A DNA stretch of 42,069 nucleotides from Bacteroidales bacterium (GTDB taxonomy: Bacteria > Bacteroidota > Bacteroidia > Bacteroidales > UBA7960), in assembly GCA_007120085.1 (NCBI GenBank), contig SKOK01000108.1, positions 1-42,069 of the forward strand. Direction: 5' to 3'. The notes under the pieces are model-generated. The model did not search any database. It saw only the letters and a program-made list of their open reading frames with translations, and had not been told where the DNA came from. A program made the translations under genes and the position numbers. Numbering within the stretch: the stretch's first letter is position 1; each line of letters begins with the position of its first letter. Positions 25,481 to 35,657 of the stretch are shown piece after piece.

Positions 25481-26830
25481 TTATATTTTTGGTATAATCC
25501 CGGTGTAGTTAAAGGGCGTGACCTTCCTTAGCCATTCTTTTTCCTTTTCAGGGATGTCAAGCGTGTCAATGAATTCCGTGATCTCTTTTTTTCCGGCCGG
25601 CTTGTCACTCCTTGTCAGCGCTTTCAGGGCTTCGTAGGGAGCAGGATAATCCAGTGTTCGCAACATTGTTTGTATGGCTTCAGCCACTACGGCATAATTT
25701 GCTTCAAGGTCCTGATCAATTTTTTCTTTGTTCAGATTCAGTTTGTTAAGCCCCCTGCTGCTTGCCTTGATGCTGATCAGCAAGTGGGCAATGGCCACCC
25801 CGATGTTGCGGATTGCTGTGGAATCGCTGAGGTCGCGTTGAAGGCGGCTGACTGGCAGCTTGGCCGAGAGGTGTTCAAACAGGGCAATGGCAATGCCGGC
25901 ATTTCCTTCTGAGTTTTCGAAATCTATTGGATTCACCTTGTGTGGCATTGCCGAGGAACCCACTTCGCCGGGAGTGATCTTCTGTTTGAAGTAGTCGAGC
26001 GAGATGTATGTCCAGAAATCACGATCCATATCAACAATGATAACGCAAAGGCGTTTAAGGCAGTCAAGGATGGCTGACAATCTGTCGTAATGGTCAATTT
26101 GGGTGGTAGTTTGCGACCTGGTAAGGCCCAGGGAGGCCGTAAAGCCGTTGGCAAAACTGACCCAGTCAACATCCGGGTAGGCCACATGGTGGGCGTTGAA
26201 GTTGCCGGTTGCACCTCCAAACTTTGCAGGGTAGGGAAGGCTGGTCAGCTCCTCCAACTGGATCTTGAGTCTTTCGTAAAACACCAGGACTTCCTTGCCC
26301 ATTGTCGTTGGGCTGGCTGCTTGCCCGTGGGTGCGCGCCAGCATGGGCACAGACAAATGTTCGCGGGCAATGCCATACAGTGTATTAAGCAGCTCATCGA
26401 AAGCAGGTATGATAACAGCCTCCATTGCTTCCTTAAGGGATAGCGGTATGGCAGTGTTATTGATGTCCTGGGATGTAAGACCCAGGTGAACGAACTCTTT
26501 CAGCTGATCGTAACCCGCTTCGACCAGGCGTTGTTTGACAAAATATTCAACGGCCTTGATATCATGGTTTGTGGTTTTCTCAATGTTTTTAACCTCGCTG
26601 GCATCTTTGGCAGAAAAATTATTGAAAATTGCCCTGATCTTATCGTGGTCGTTGATGGTGAGGTGGTCTAGCTGGGGCAGAGGTATTTCCGACAGTGCGA
26701 TGAAGTATTCGAGTTCAATGAAAACCCGATACCTGATCAGTGCCTGTTCAGAGAAATAGTCCTGAAGTGGTGCTGTGACCTTTGCATATCGCCCGTCAAC
26801 CGGGCCAATGTTTAGAAGCGTACTCATCAT
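25481..26830 (-). CDS. purB: Adenylosuccinate lyase
   Basis: 449 residues of the E. coli-like type (GPVDGRYAKVTAPLQDYFSE). The fumarase superfamily signature SSAMPHKVNPIDFENSEGN and the HGQAASPTTMGKE segment are present. It performs two steps of purine synthesis: it releases fumarate from SAICAR and from adenylosuccinate. Two ATGs start the frame (26830 and 26827). It is 41 bp downstream of yidC and 5 bp upstream of the ABC exporter gene. Confidence 0.96.
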   Translation of the reverse strand: MMSTLLNIGPVDGRYAKVTAPLQDYFSEQALIRYRVFIELEYFIALSEIPLPQLDHLTINDHDKIRAIFNNFSAKDASEVKNIEKTTNHDIKAVEYFVKQRLVEAGYDQLKEFVHLGLTSQDINNTAIPLSLKEAMEAVIIPAFDELLNTLYGIAREHLSVPMLARTHGQAASPTTMGKEVLVFYERLKIQLEELTSLPYPAKFGGATGNFNAHHVAYPDVDWVSFANGFTASLGLTRSQTTTQIDHYDRLSAILDCLKRLCVIIVDMDRDFWTYISLDYFKQKITPGEVGSSAMPHKVNPIDFENSEGNAGIAIALFEHLSAKLPVSRLQRDLSDSTAIRNIGVAIAHLLISIKASSRGLNKLNLNKEKIDQDLEANYAVVAEAIQTMLRTLDYPAPYEALKALTRSDKPAGKKEITEFIDTLDIPEKEKEWLRKVTPFNYTGIIPKI

Positions 26831-26871
26831 TTGGTAGTGCCCGGGTGTGGCTCATTGCCGGGCTGTCTCGT

Positions 26872-28821
26872 TTAGCGTTTCTTGCGTTTTTTCTGTGCTG
26901 CTTCCTGTTGTTTGGCCAGCTCTTCCATTCTTTGCTGCCATTTTGATTTCTTGACGGGTTTCTTTTTGTTCTCTTCTATTTTGGCGTGCAGGGCGTCCTC
27001 GTCAATCATTCTTTTAAAAATGAACATCTGTCCGAAGGTGATTACATTGGCCAGGAAGTAATAGTAGCTGAGCCCTGAAGCGAAGCTGTTGAATATCCCA
27101 AGCATCATGACAGGCATCAGGTACATCATGGTTTTCATCCCCGGCATCTGGTTTGATGAACTCATCATTTGCGAGTTCATGTGCGTATAGATTACCATGG
27201 AGCCGGCCATCAGTATGGTGAACAAGCTGACGTGATCTCCATAGAAGGGGATGGTAAAGGGCAGGTCAAGTATTGAGTCGTAGGATGAGAGGTCATCTGC
27301 CCACAGAAATCCCTGCTGGCGCAGCTCAATGGAGGCAGGGAAAAAGCGGAACAGGGCTAAAAGTATTGGAAGTTGTAACAGCATTGGAACACACCCTGCC
27401 ATTGGGTTAACACCTGCTTTCTTATACAGTGCCATGGTGGCCTGCTGCTTCTTCATTGCATCTTCCTTCTTGGGAAACTTCTTACCCAGCTCATCAATTT
27501 CGGGTTTTAGTACCCGCATTTTGGCCTGTGAAAGATAGGTTTTGTATGCAATGGGGAGCAAGACGATTTTCAACAGTATGGTGAGAATCAGGATGATGAT
27601 CCCGTAGTTCAGTTCAAAACCATCAAGGTAATTAAAGATGGGGATCACGGCAAAGCGATTGATCCACGACATCAGGAAGAACCCCCAGCCCAGCGGTATT
27701 TGTCTTTCCAGGTCCAGGTCATAGGCATTAAGAATCCTGTAACTGTTGGGTCCAATGTACCACTGCATGTTAAAGCTGTTGTCTATCCTTGGATCATAGT
27801 CGAGGTTAACGGAGGCCTCCAGCAGCTTAAGGAACTCTTCATCGGTTTCGGGAGCGGTAGTGCTTTGGATATCAGCATTTACAAAGCCGTCATTAGTGAT
27901 AAGGGCCCTGGAGAAGAACTGTTGTTTAAATGATATCCACTCAACCCTTGTACTTAGCCTTTCGGCACCATCCCTGGTAGGCCTGATGCGCGACACCTCA
28001 TCGTGCACGTATTTGTAATAGACAGTGGTATTGTTTTGTTCGTTCTGGCGGTTTTTTTCCTGTCGCAACAGGTTTGATTGCCAGTCAAGACTCATCATGG
28101 TGGTGTTTGCTGCAATCACCTGTCGCATGCCAACGAAGTTTACTTCGAAATCAATCATGAAATCATGACGGTCAATGCCATAAGCGAATTCAACATAGCT
28201 GGGGGTGGCAGCGCTGTGCAGGTCGGTATAAGCTCGCATGGCAAAAACCTGTACATCATTGCCTGTAATTTCAATGCCTGAATGACCAGTGTATGGCCTG
28301 TTGTTCATGTAAGGCATGAAAAATAATTGATCTGTTGATATACTCCTGTTATCAGCTGTGAAAAAGCTGAATGCGAAGCGTTCATTTTCACTGGTAAAGA
28401 GGATGAGCTGACTTTGGTCGTATGACTTAAAGTTCTTAAGCTCAGCAGAATGGATGTGTCCGCCTTTGGTGCTGATATTCAGTCTTAAATCGTCATTTTC
28501 AATGGTGAAGAATTCTTGTTCGCCAATTGCAGCATTTGAAAAGAATCCCATTGCTGAGCGGATGCGCTGCTTTTCCAGCGAGTCAATCAGTTCGGGAGCC
28601 GTGCCATCTGGCAGAATGACATCTTCAGGCAATTGAGTTTCCTGTTCGCGTGCATCCCTTAATGCTTCTGCTTCAGCCCTTGCACGTTGTTGCACCTCTG
28701 CGATGCTATCCTGGATTCGCCTTGCTTCCAGTCGCTCATCCTCACTGGGGGCCATCCATATGCTGTAGCCTATAAGGATGGCGGCGATCAGAAGCAAGCC
28801 AATAATATTGTCTCTGGTCAT
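26872..28821 (-). CDS. yidC: Membrane protein insertase YidC
   Basis: 649 residues. It opens with a first transmembrane helix (DNIIGLLLIAAILIGYSIW). A large periplasmic domain follows (about 100-370), and then the conserved 60KD_IMP core (GWGFFLMSWINRFAVIPIFNYL cut here to its ends; KKAGVNPMAGCVPMLLQLPI after it). The C-terminal tail is strongly basic, for ribosome binding. It inserts and folds inner-membrane proteins alone or with SecYEG, downstream of FtsY. It lies between pyrG and purB on the same strand, a common arrangement in this phylum. A matching -7 element is present before the start. Confidence 0.96.
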   Translation of the reverse strand: MTRDNIIGLLLIAAILIGYSIWMAPSEDERLEARRIQDSIAEVQQRARAEAEALRDAREQETQLPEDVILPDGTAPELIDSLEKQRIRSAMGFFSNAAIGEQEFFTIENDDLRLNISTKGGHIHSAELKNFKSYDQSQLILFTSENERFAFSFFTADNRSISTDQLFFMPYMNNRPYTGHSGIEITGNDVQVFAMRAYTDLHSAATPSYVEFAYGIDRHDFMIDFEVNFVGMRQVIAANTTMMSLDWQSNLLRQEKNRQNEQNNTTVYYKYVHDEVSRIRPTRDGAERLSTRVEWISFKQQFFSRALITNDGFVNADIQSTTAPETDEEFLKLLEASVNLDYDPRIDNSFNMQWYIGPNSYRILNAYDLDLERQIPLGWGFFLMSWINRFAVIPIFNYLDGFELNYGIIILILTILLKIVLLPIAYKTYLSQAKMRVLKPEIDELGKKFPKKEDAMKKQQATMALYKKAGVNPMAGCVPMLLQLPILLALFRFFPASIELRQQGFLWADDLSSYDSILDLPFTIPFYGDHVSLFTILMAGSMVIYTHMNSQMMSSSNQMPGMKTMMYLMPVMMLGIFNSFASGLSYYYFLANVITFGQMFIFKRMIDEDALHAKIEENKKKPVKKSKWQQRMEELAKQQEAAQKKRKKR

Positions 28822-28846
28822 TTTGCTTATGTTTTTTATTGGATTG

Positions 28847-28854
28847 CAAAGATA
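28847..28854 (-). promoter_or_regulatory. Possible -7 element for yidC
   Basis: On the minus strand, TATCTTTG is an exact match to TAnnTTTG, 25 bp before the yidC start. No TTG lies at the expected -33 distance, so this would be a weak internal promoter in the pyrG-yidC block. Confidence 0.45.
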
Positions 28855-28911
28855 ATTTAAAAGGGTGAACTACGCCTTCATTATACCTGAAAAAACGCAA
28901 CTCGCAATGGC

Positions 28912-30606
<1,695 letters not shown>

Positions 30607-30666
30607 TCACAGGAAATAAAAACATAAAATAATGATGCGAAAGTAAGAAAAGATCAGCACATGTGC

Positions 30667-31293
30667 TTAATCCTTCTTAAGTTTAATGGATTCTTTTTCT
30701 TTCTCTTTTTCTGCCATTTCAGATGGTGCGATCAAATTCTCTCCGGTTTTTTCCTTGATGATCTTTTCTCGCTCTATGATGCTGTCGTCATCTTTGTTTA
30801 CTTTTTCCTTGATGATCACATCTCTTTTTTCTTCTGTTTCCTTAGGCCAGAAGCCACAGCCACCGGTTTTCTTGATCAAATAGTAGCCTGCTGAAAGTGC
30901 GAGAATGACGACAGCGATGCCAATGGTTTCCAGCCCTGAATATTTATCATAATCCATCACGATGATCTTGCGGGAAATGGCAATAATTGCAACCAGCATA
31001 ACCACTTCGACGTGAATGACGTGTTCACGGAAATAGACTTTTATGGTGTCGAGTAGTTCTATGCCTATCAGCACAAGCAGAAATACGCCAAAGACATTCA
31101 GCAGGTTGTCGAGGTTAATGATGAAATAGCCTTCGCCGGGTTCTGTAATGGCCTTGTAAAACACGTAGCCCAGTTCGATGGTAGCCACTACCAGCAAAAC
31201 TGACATCAGGGCGATGAGGGTTTTGATTATGTAGCGTTCAGTTGTTTGAACTGCCTTTTTGAGCTTTGGAGGGGTGTTGTCTTTGTATCCCAT
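30667..31293 (-). CDS. PsiE-like membrane protein with charged tail
   Basis: 208 residues. Four transmembrane helices lie at about 24-48, 63-82, 95-112 and 120-138, in the order expected for the PsiE (phosphate-starvation-inducible) family. LLVLIGIELLDTIKVYFREHVIHVEVV cut to its centre (ELLDTIKVYF, HVIHVEVVM) is the best match. A short cysteine-containing segment (KKTGGCGFWPKE) follows, then about 60 residues rich in lysine and glutamate that may form a cytosolic coiled coil. Function is unknown for the family. It begins 33 bp after rpe, so it ends the sigma factor-rpe block. Confidence 0.72.
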   Translation of the reverse strand: MGYKDNTPPKLKKAVQTTERYIIKTLIALMSVLLVVATIELGYVFYKAITEPGEGYFIINLDNLLNVFGVFLLVLIGIELLDTIKVYFREHVIHVEVVMLVAIIAISRKIIVMDYDKYSGLETIGIAVVILALSAGYYLIKKTGGCGFWPKETEEKRDVIIKEKVNKDDDSIIEREKIIKEKTGENLIAPSEMAEKEKEKESIKLKKD

Positions 31294-31326
31294 ATCGTCG
31301 AACTTTGAACTGTTTCGTATGGTCTG

Positions 31327-31980
31327 TTAACTTTGTTTTTTGAGCCTGGAGATATAATCCAGTGGTTTAACAGCATTAAAAACGGCACTACCGGCTACCA
31401 GGATGTTTGCACCTGCTTTCAGCAGTGCTGATGCATTGTGCTCATCAACACCGCCGTCCACCTCGATGAGCAATGCCGGATTCAATGCTTTGCGCATTTC
31501 ATCAAGCCTTTGTAAACGAGTGTATGTGGAAGCAATGAACTGTTGTCCTCCAAAGCCCGGATTTACAGACATCAGCAAGGCATGGTGTACGTCTGGCAGG
31601 ATGCCTTCAAGCAGCTCTACATTGTTATGCGGGTTAATGACAACCCCGGCCTTCATGCCAAGCTTTTTAATCCGGTTGATGGTGCTGTGCAGGTGGGTGC
31701 AGGTTTCATAATGAACACTCAGCCAGTCTGCGCCAGCATCCTTGAAACTCTCGAGGTAGCGATCGGGGTCATTGATCATCAGGTGCACGTCCAGCGGTTT
31801 CCGGGCGATTGACTTGATCTGTTTGATGATGGAAAAGCCAAATGAGATGTTAGGGACGAATTGACCATCCATCACATCAACATGAAAAAGATCTGCCTCA
31901 CTCTGGTTGACCATTTCAACCTCTTCTCCCAAACGAAGGAAGTCGGCAGCAAGCAATGATGGTGCTACAAGGTGCTGCAT
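31327..31980 (-). CDS. rpe: Ribulose-phosphate 3-epimerase
   Basis: 217 residues, a complete TIM barrel. Landmarks are APSLLAADFLRLGEEV, LFHVDVMDGQFVPNISFG (metal aspartate and histidine), PLDVHLMI, MSVNPGFGGQ and EVDGGVDE. It interconverts ribulose 5-phosphate and xylulose 5-phosphate in the pentose phosphate pathway. It begins 36 bp after the second sigma factor gene and ends 33 bp before the PsiE-like gene. Confidence 0.97.
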   Translation of the reverse strand: MQHLVAPSLLAADFLRLGEEVEMVNQSEADLFHVDVMDGQFVPNISFGFSIIKQIKSIARKPLDVHLMINDPDRYLESFKDAGADWLSVHYETCTHLHSTINRIKKLGMKAGVVINPHNNVELLEGILPDVHHALLMSVNPGFGGQQFIASTYTRLQRLDEMRKALNPALLIEVDGGVDEHNASALLKAGANILVAGSAVFNAVKPLDYISRLKKQS

Positions 31981-32016
31981 CGGTGTGTTACTTTAGAAAT
32001 TATAACTTTTTTTAGC

Positions 32017-32883
32017 TTACCCGAGATAGGTGCGCAATATTTTGCATTTTGAGGCCTGTTTCAGGTGGCGCAGCGCCCTTTCCTTGATCTGCCTGGCTCG
32101 CTCCCTGGTCAGGTGAAGCTTTTCGCCTATCTCTTCAAGACTATGCGGTGGCATGTCGTTGAGCCCAAAAAAAAGCCGGATCACATCAGCCTCTCTTTCG
32201 GGTAATGTGGATATGGTACGCTCTATTTCACTTTTCAACGAGTCGTATAGCAGGTTGTTTTCAGGGGTGTTGCTCTTTTCGTCAGTTTGCAGTATTTCAT
32301 ACATGTCTGATTCTTCTCCTTCGAGCAGGGGTGCATCCATTGACAAATGCCTTCCGGAATGTTTGAGCGCATCCTTTACTTCATCAACAGTGATGTCAAG
32401 CATTTCAGCTATCTCATCAGGATTTGGTTCGCGTTCATGTTTTTGTTCGAGCTGGCTGAATGCCTTGTTAACCTTGTTGATGGTGCCAATCTTGTTCAGT
32501 GGAAGTCTGACAATCCTGGCCTGCTCGGCAAGCGCCTGCAAGATGGATTGCCTGATCCACCAAACCGCATATGAAATGAATTTGAAGCCCCTGGTTTCGT
32601 CAAAACGCTGTGCCGCTTTGAGCAGGCCCATGTTGCCTTCATTGATAAGATCGGGGAGGCTGAGTCCCTGGTTTTGGTATTGTTTTGACACGGATACCAC
32701 AAAGCGCAGGTTGGCCTTGCAGAGTTTTTCAAGGGCTTGCTTGTCACCTTTTTTAATGAGTTTTGCTAACCTCACCTCCTCTTCGGCAGATATCAAACCC
32801 ACCCTCGCAATCTCCTGAAGGTACTTATCCAGTGATGCGGTATCCCTGTTTGTGACTTGTTTTACAATTTTAAGCTGTCTCAT
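32017..32883 (-). CDS. Primary-type sigma-70 factor (second copy)
   Basis: 288 residues, the same length as the copy at 17807-18673. Regions 1.2 and 2 are nearly identical to the first copy ([29 protein letters not shown]). Regions 3 and 4 differ: [15 protein letters not shown] in region 3, and [17 protein letters not shown] in the helix-turn-helix, where the first copy has [17 protein letters not shown]. Both therefore should recognise similar -7 elements. It is downstream of rpsO and pnp and upstream of rpe, a neighbourhood I recall for the housekeeping sigma of several Bacteroidota. A perfect 16-bp palindrome lies 14 bp before the start codon. Confidence 0.92.
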   Translation of the reverse strand: MRQLKIVKQVTNRDTASLDKYLQEIARVGLISAEEEVRLAKLIKKGDKQALEKLCKANLRFVVSVSKQYQNQGLSLPDLINEGNMGLLKAAQRFDETRGFKFISYAVWWIRQSILQALAEQARIVRLPLNKIGTINKVNKAFSQLEQKHEREPNPDEIAEMLDITVDEVKDALKHSGRHLSMDAPLLEGEESDMYEILQTDEKSNTPENNLLYDSLKSEIERTISTLPEREADVIRLFFGLNDMPPHSLEEIGEKLHLTRERARQIKERALRHLKQASKCKILRTYLG

Positions 32884-32896
32884 GGAAATACCTTTC

Positions 32897-32912
32897 TTGG
32901 ATAATTATCCAA
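32897..32912. promoter_or_regulatory. 16-bp perfect palindrome before the second sigma gene
   Basis: TTGGATAATTATCCAA reads the same on both strands with no spacer. It lies 14 bp before the ATG, within the probable leader. It could bind a dimeric regulator or form a short hairpin at the translation start. No U-tract follows. Confidence 0.55.
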
Positions 32913-33012
32913 TAATAGTACGCATTTTTGATCAATGAGGTTGCACCAAGCCGCATTTTTAACACAGATCCTGCATCTGACAATTGGTATTATGCCGAAT
33001 GCGGGACAACTG

Positions 33013-35151
33013 CTATTTGCGTTCGCGGGGCAGCAGGGCCTTGCGCGAAAGCTTCAGTTTGCCTGTTTTCTTGTCAACGTCAAGGAGCTTCACTTCTATC
33101 TCATCACCAACTTTATATCCGCTATCTTCAACTTTTTCAAGCCTGCGCCATTCAATTTCACTGATGTGCAGTAAGCCTTCCTTTCCGGGAATGATCTCAA
33201 CAAACATTCCGAAAGAAACGATGCTCTTGATCTTTCCTTGGTAAATTTCACCAATTTCAGGAACAGCAATGATGCTTTTGATGCGGTTTACGACGAAATC
33301 AATTGAAGATTTGTTTTCGGATACGATGTCAACCACTCCATATTCGCCAACCTCTTCAATTACGATGGTGCTGCCACTTTCTTTCTGAAGCTCTTGAATG
33401 ACTTTGCCTCCGGGTCCAATGACGGCACCGATGAATTCTTTCGGGATGGTCATCTTCACGATACGCGGAACGTGTGGTTTGTAATCGGCCCTGGGCTCAC
33501 TGATGGTCTTTTGCATCTCATTGAGAATATGCAGGCGACCTTCTTTGGCTTGCAAGAGTGCCTCTTCCAGTACTTCAAAGCTCAGGCCTTCAATCTTGAT
33601 GTCCATCTGACAGGCGGTTATGCCTTCCGTAGTGCCTGTTACTTTAAAATCCATGTCGCCGAGGTGGTCTTCATCACCAAGGATGTCTGAAAGCACGGCA
33701 TATTTACCTGATTCCGGATCTGCTATCAAGCCCATGGCAATGCCTGATACTGGTTTGGTGATCTTGACACCGGCGTCCATAAGTGCCAGTGTACCTGCAC
33801 ACACGGTGGCCATTGATGAGGACCCGTTTGATTCAAGGATGTCTGAAACTACGCGAATGGTGTAAGGGTTGTCGTTGCCATTGGGCAGGATGGGTTTAAT
33901 GGCACGCATGGCCAGGTTGCCGTGGCCAATTTCGCGACGACTGGTAAAGCGCATCATTTTGACTTCACCTGTACAGAAAGGTGGGAAGTTGTAATGCAGC
34001 AGGAATTTGCTCTTACCTTCAATCACGGCTCCATCAATGGTTTGTTCGTCAAGCTTGGTGCCAAGGGTGACGGTTGTCAGCGATTGTGTTTCACCACGTG
34101 TAAAAACAGCTGAGCCGTGTGCGGCTGGCAGGTAGTTCACTTCCGACCAGATGGGGCGAATTTCTTCCGGCTTGCGACCGTCAATGCGCTTGCGCTCATC
34201 CAAAACGAAGTTACGGATGGCCTTCTTCTGGATGTCGCTAAAGTATTCGCTGACGAGCCCGCCTTTTTCTTCCAGCTCCTCTTCTGTCATACTTTCAAGG
34301 AAGGCAGTTTTTATATCTTCGTAAGCCTGCTTTCGTTCTTGTTTGATCACAATGCACTGGCTTGTAATGTCATAAATCTTATCGTAAAGCTCCTTCTCCA
34401 TTCTTTCGCGGAGCTCTGCATCTTCTTCTATCGGAGGATATTCCCGCTTATTTTGTGCTTTTTCTACCTCTTTTGCAAGCTCGATCTGAGCCTCACACTG
34501 AATCTTAATGGCTTTGTGAGCATATGCAATGGCTTCAAGCATTTCCTGCTCCGATACCTCCTTCATTTCACCTTCAACCATCACGATGTTGTCAATGGTG
34601 CCAGCCACGATCATTTCAAGATCAGCTTTTTCGAGCTCGGCCATGCCCGGATTGACTGTAAACTCTCCGTCGATTCGTGCCACGCGCACTTCTGAAATGG
34701 GTCCGTTGAAAGGGATGTCAGATACGCCGATGGCCGCTGATGCTGCCAGGCCTGCCAGTGCATCGGGCAAGGTGTCTTTACCTGCTGAGATCAGCGATAT
34801 TAGTACCTGTGTTTCAGCCATGTAGTTGTCTGGAAACATGGGGCGCAAAGCCCTGTCAACCAGTCTTGAGATGAGTATTTCGTGCTCAGAGGGGCGTGCT
34901 TCCCGCTTGAAAAAGCCACCGGGGAAACGCCCTGCTGCAGCGTATTTTTCCTGGTAATCAACAGAAAGCGGCAAAAATGATTGCCCTTCCTTTACGTCTG
35001 TTCTTGCTACTACGGTTGCCAATAGCATGGTGTCGCCCATCCTGAGCACCACCGAACCATCAGCTTGTTTGGCTAGCTTGCCGGTTTCCAATGTAATCAC
35101 CTTGCCGTCGCCAAGGTCAATCGTCTTCTGAATTCCAATGTTTTTGTTCAT
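33013..35151 (-). CDS. pnp: Polyribonucleotide nucleotidyltransferase (PNPase)
   Basis: 712 residues, the normal length. Two RNase PH domains (about 10-220 and 320-550) flank an all-helical linker. [15 protein letters not shown] and [22 protein letters not shown] cut to its start ([13 protein letters not shown]) mark the active second domain. The C-terminal KH domain contains [15 protein letters not shown], and the S1 domain [20 protein letters not shown]. It degrades RNA from the 3' end with phosphate and can also add tails. rpsO lies upstream with an intrinsic terminator between, as in many bacteria. The second sigma factor gene is 129 bp downstream. Confidence 0.98.
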   Translation of the reverse strand: MNKNIGIQKTIDLGDGKVITLETGKLAKQADGSVVLRMGDTMLLATVVARTDVKEGQSFLPLSVDYQEKYAAAGRFPGGFFKREARPSEHEILISRLVDRALRPMFPDNYMAETQVLISLISAGKDTLPDALAGLAASAAIGVSDIPFNGPISEVRVARIDGEFTVNPGMAELEKADLEMIVAGTIDNIVMVEGEMKEVSEQEMLEAIAYAHKAIKIQCEAQIELAKEVEKAQNKREYPPIEEDAELRERMEKELYDKIYDITSQCIVIKQERKQAYEDIKTAFLESMTEEELEEKGGLVSEYFSDIQKKAIRNFVLDERKRIDGRKPEEIRPIWSEVNYLPAAHGSAVFTRGETQSLTTVTLGTKLDEQTIDGAVIEGKSKFLLHYNFPPFCTGEVKMMRFTSRREIGHGNLAMRAIKPILPNGNDNPYTIRVVSDILESNGSSSMATVCAGTLALMDAGVKITKPVSGIAMGLIADPESGKYAVLSDILGDEDHLGDMDFKVTGTTEGITACQMDIKIEGLSFEVLEEALLQAKEGRLHILNEMQKTISEPRADYKPHVPRIVKMTIPKEFIGAVIGPGGKVIQELQKESGSTIVIEEVGEYGVVDIVSENKSSIDFVVNRIKSIIAVPEIGEIYQGKIKSIVSFGMFVEIIPGKEGLLHISEIEWRRLEKVEDSGYKVGDEIEVKLLDVDKKTGKLKLSRKALLPRERK

Positions 35152-35196
35152 CTTCTTGTTTTTTTCTTAATATATATATCGATCTTAAATATGTTG

Positions 35197-35233
35197 AAAA
35201 AAAAACAGGCAACTATAAATAATTGCCTGTTTT
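35197..35233 (-). terminator. Intrinsic terminator between rpsO and pnp
   Basis: On the minus strand an 11-bp perfect stem, AAAACAGGCAA (35233-35223) with TTGCCTGTTTT (35212-35202), has a 10-nt AT-rich loop and runs on into more T. It starts 13 bp after the rpsO stop. Confidence 0.88.
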
Positions 35234-35246
35234 CTCCAAAAATCAA

Positions 35247-35516
35247 TTACTTTCTTAAATTCAGCTTCTTGATAATCGCCCTGTAACGCTCAATATCGTT
35301 ATTTTTCAGGTAGTTGAGAAGCTTCCTTCTTTTTCCAACCAGCAGGATCAGTGAACGCTGGGTGTTTTTGTCTTTCTTATTCTTTTTCAGATGCCCTGTC
35401 AGGTGGCTGATTCTATGTGTAAAAAGCGCTACCTGGCTTTCCGGTGAACCGGTATCGGCTTCATTGCCACCGTGTTCAGCAAAAATATTCTTCTTTATCT
35501 CCGAAGTTAAATACAT
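35247..35516 (-). CDS. rpsO: 30S ribosomal protein S15
   Basis: 89 residues. The conserved rRNA-binding core ADTGSPESQVALFTHRISHL is complete, followed by KKDKNTQRSLILLVGKRRKLLNYL. It binds the central domain of 16S rRNA early in 30S assembly. An exact promoter precedes it, a strong terminator follows, and pnp lies beyond. This rpsO-pnp order is widely conserved. Confidence 0.98.
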   Translation of the reverse strand: MYLTSEIKKNIFAEHGGNEADTGSPESQVALFTHRISHLTGHLKKNKKDKNTQRSLILLVGKRRKLLNYLKNNDIERYRAIIKKLNLRK

Positions 35517-35573
35517 AAATGTAGATGATTTGTGTTTCTTTTTTTATTTGTTTTTCCTTTATAAACAGGCCTG

Positions 35574-35604
35574 CAAAAGTACAAAGATTTATTTATTTTA
35601 ACAA
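35574..35604 (-). promoter_or_regulatory. Promoter of rpsO
   Basis: On the minus strand: TTG (35604-35602), a 20-bp spacer, and the exact -7 element TACTTTTG (35581-35574). The rpsO start codon is 57 bp downstream, after an A-rich leader. Confidence 0.82.
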
Positions 35605-35657
35605 GCTTTTTTCTTAATTATCACAAATTAATGCAGGGATGTATCAGCAGGATACTT

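Noticed and set aside
26839-26863. GCCCGG/CCGGGC inverted repeat between yidC and purB as a terminator
   Set aside because: There is no U-tract, and a terminator here would split an operon with close spacing.
34117-34695. Plus-strand open frame of 192 codons opposite pnp
   Set aside because: The opposite strand is a full, motif-complete PNPase; the frame resembles no family.
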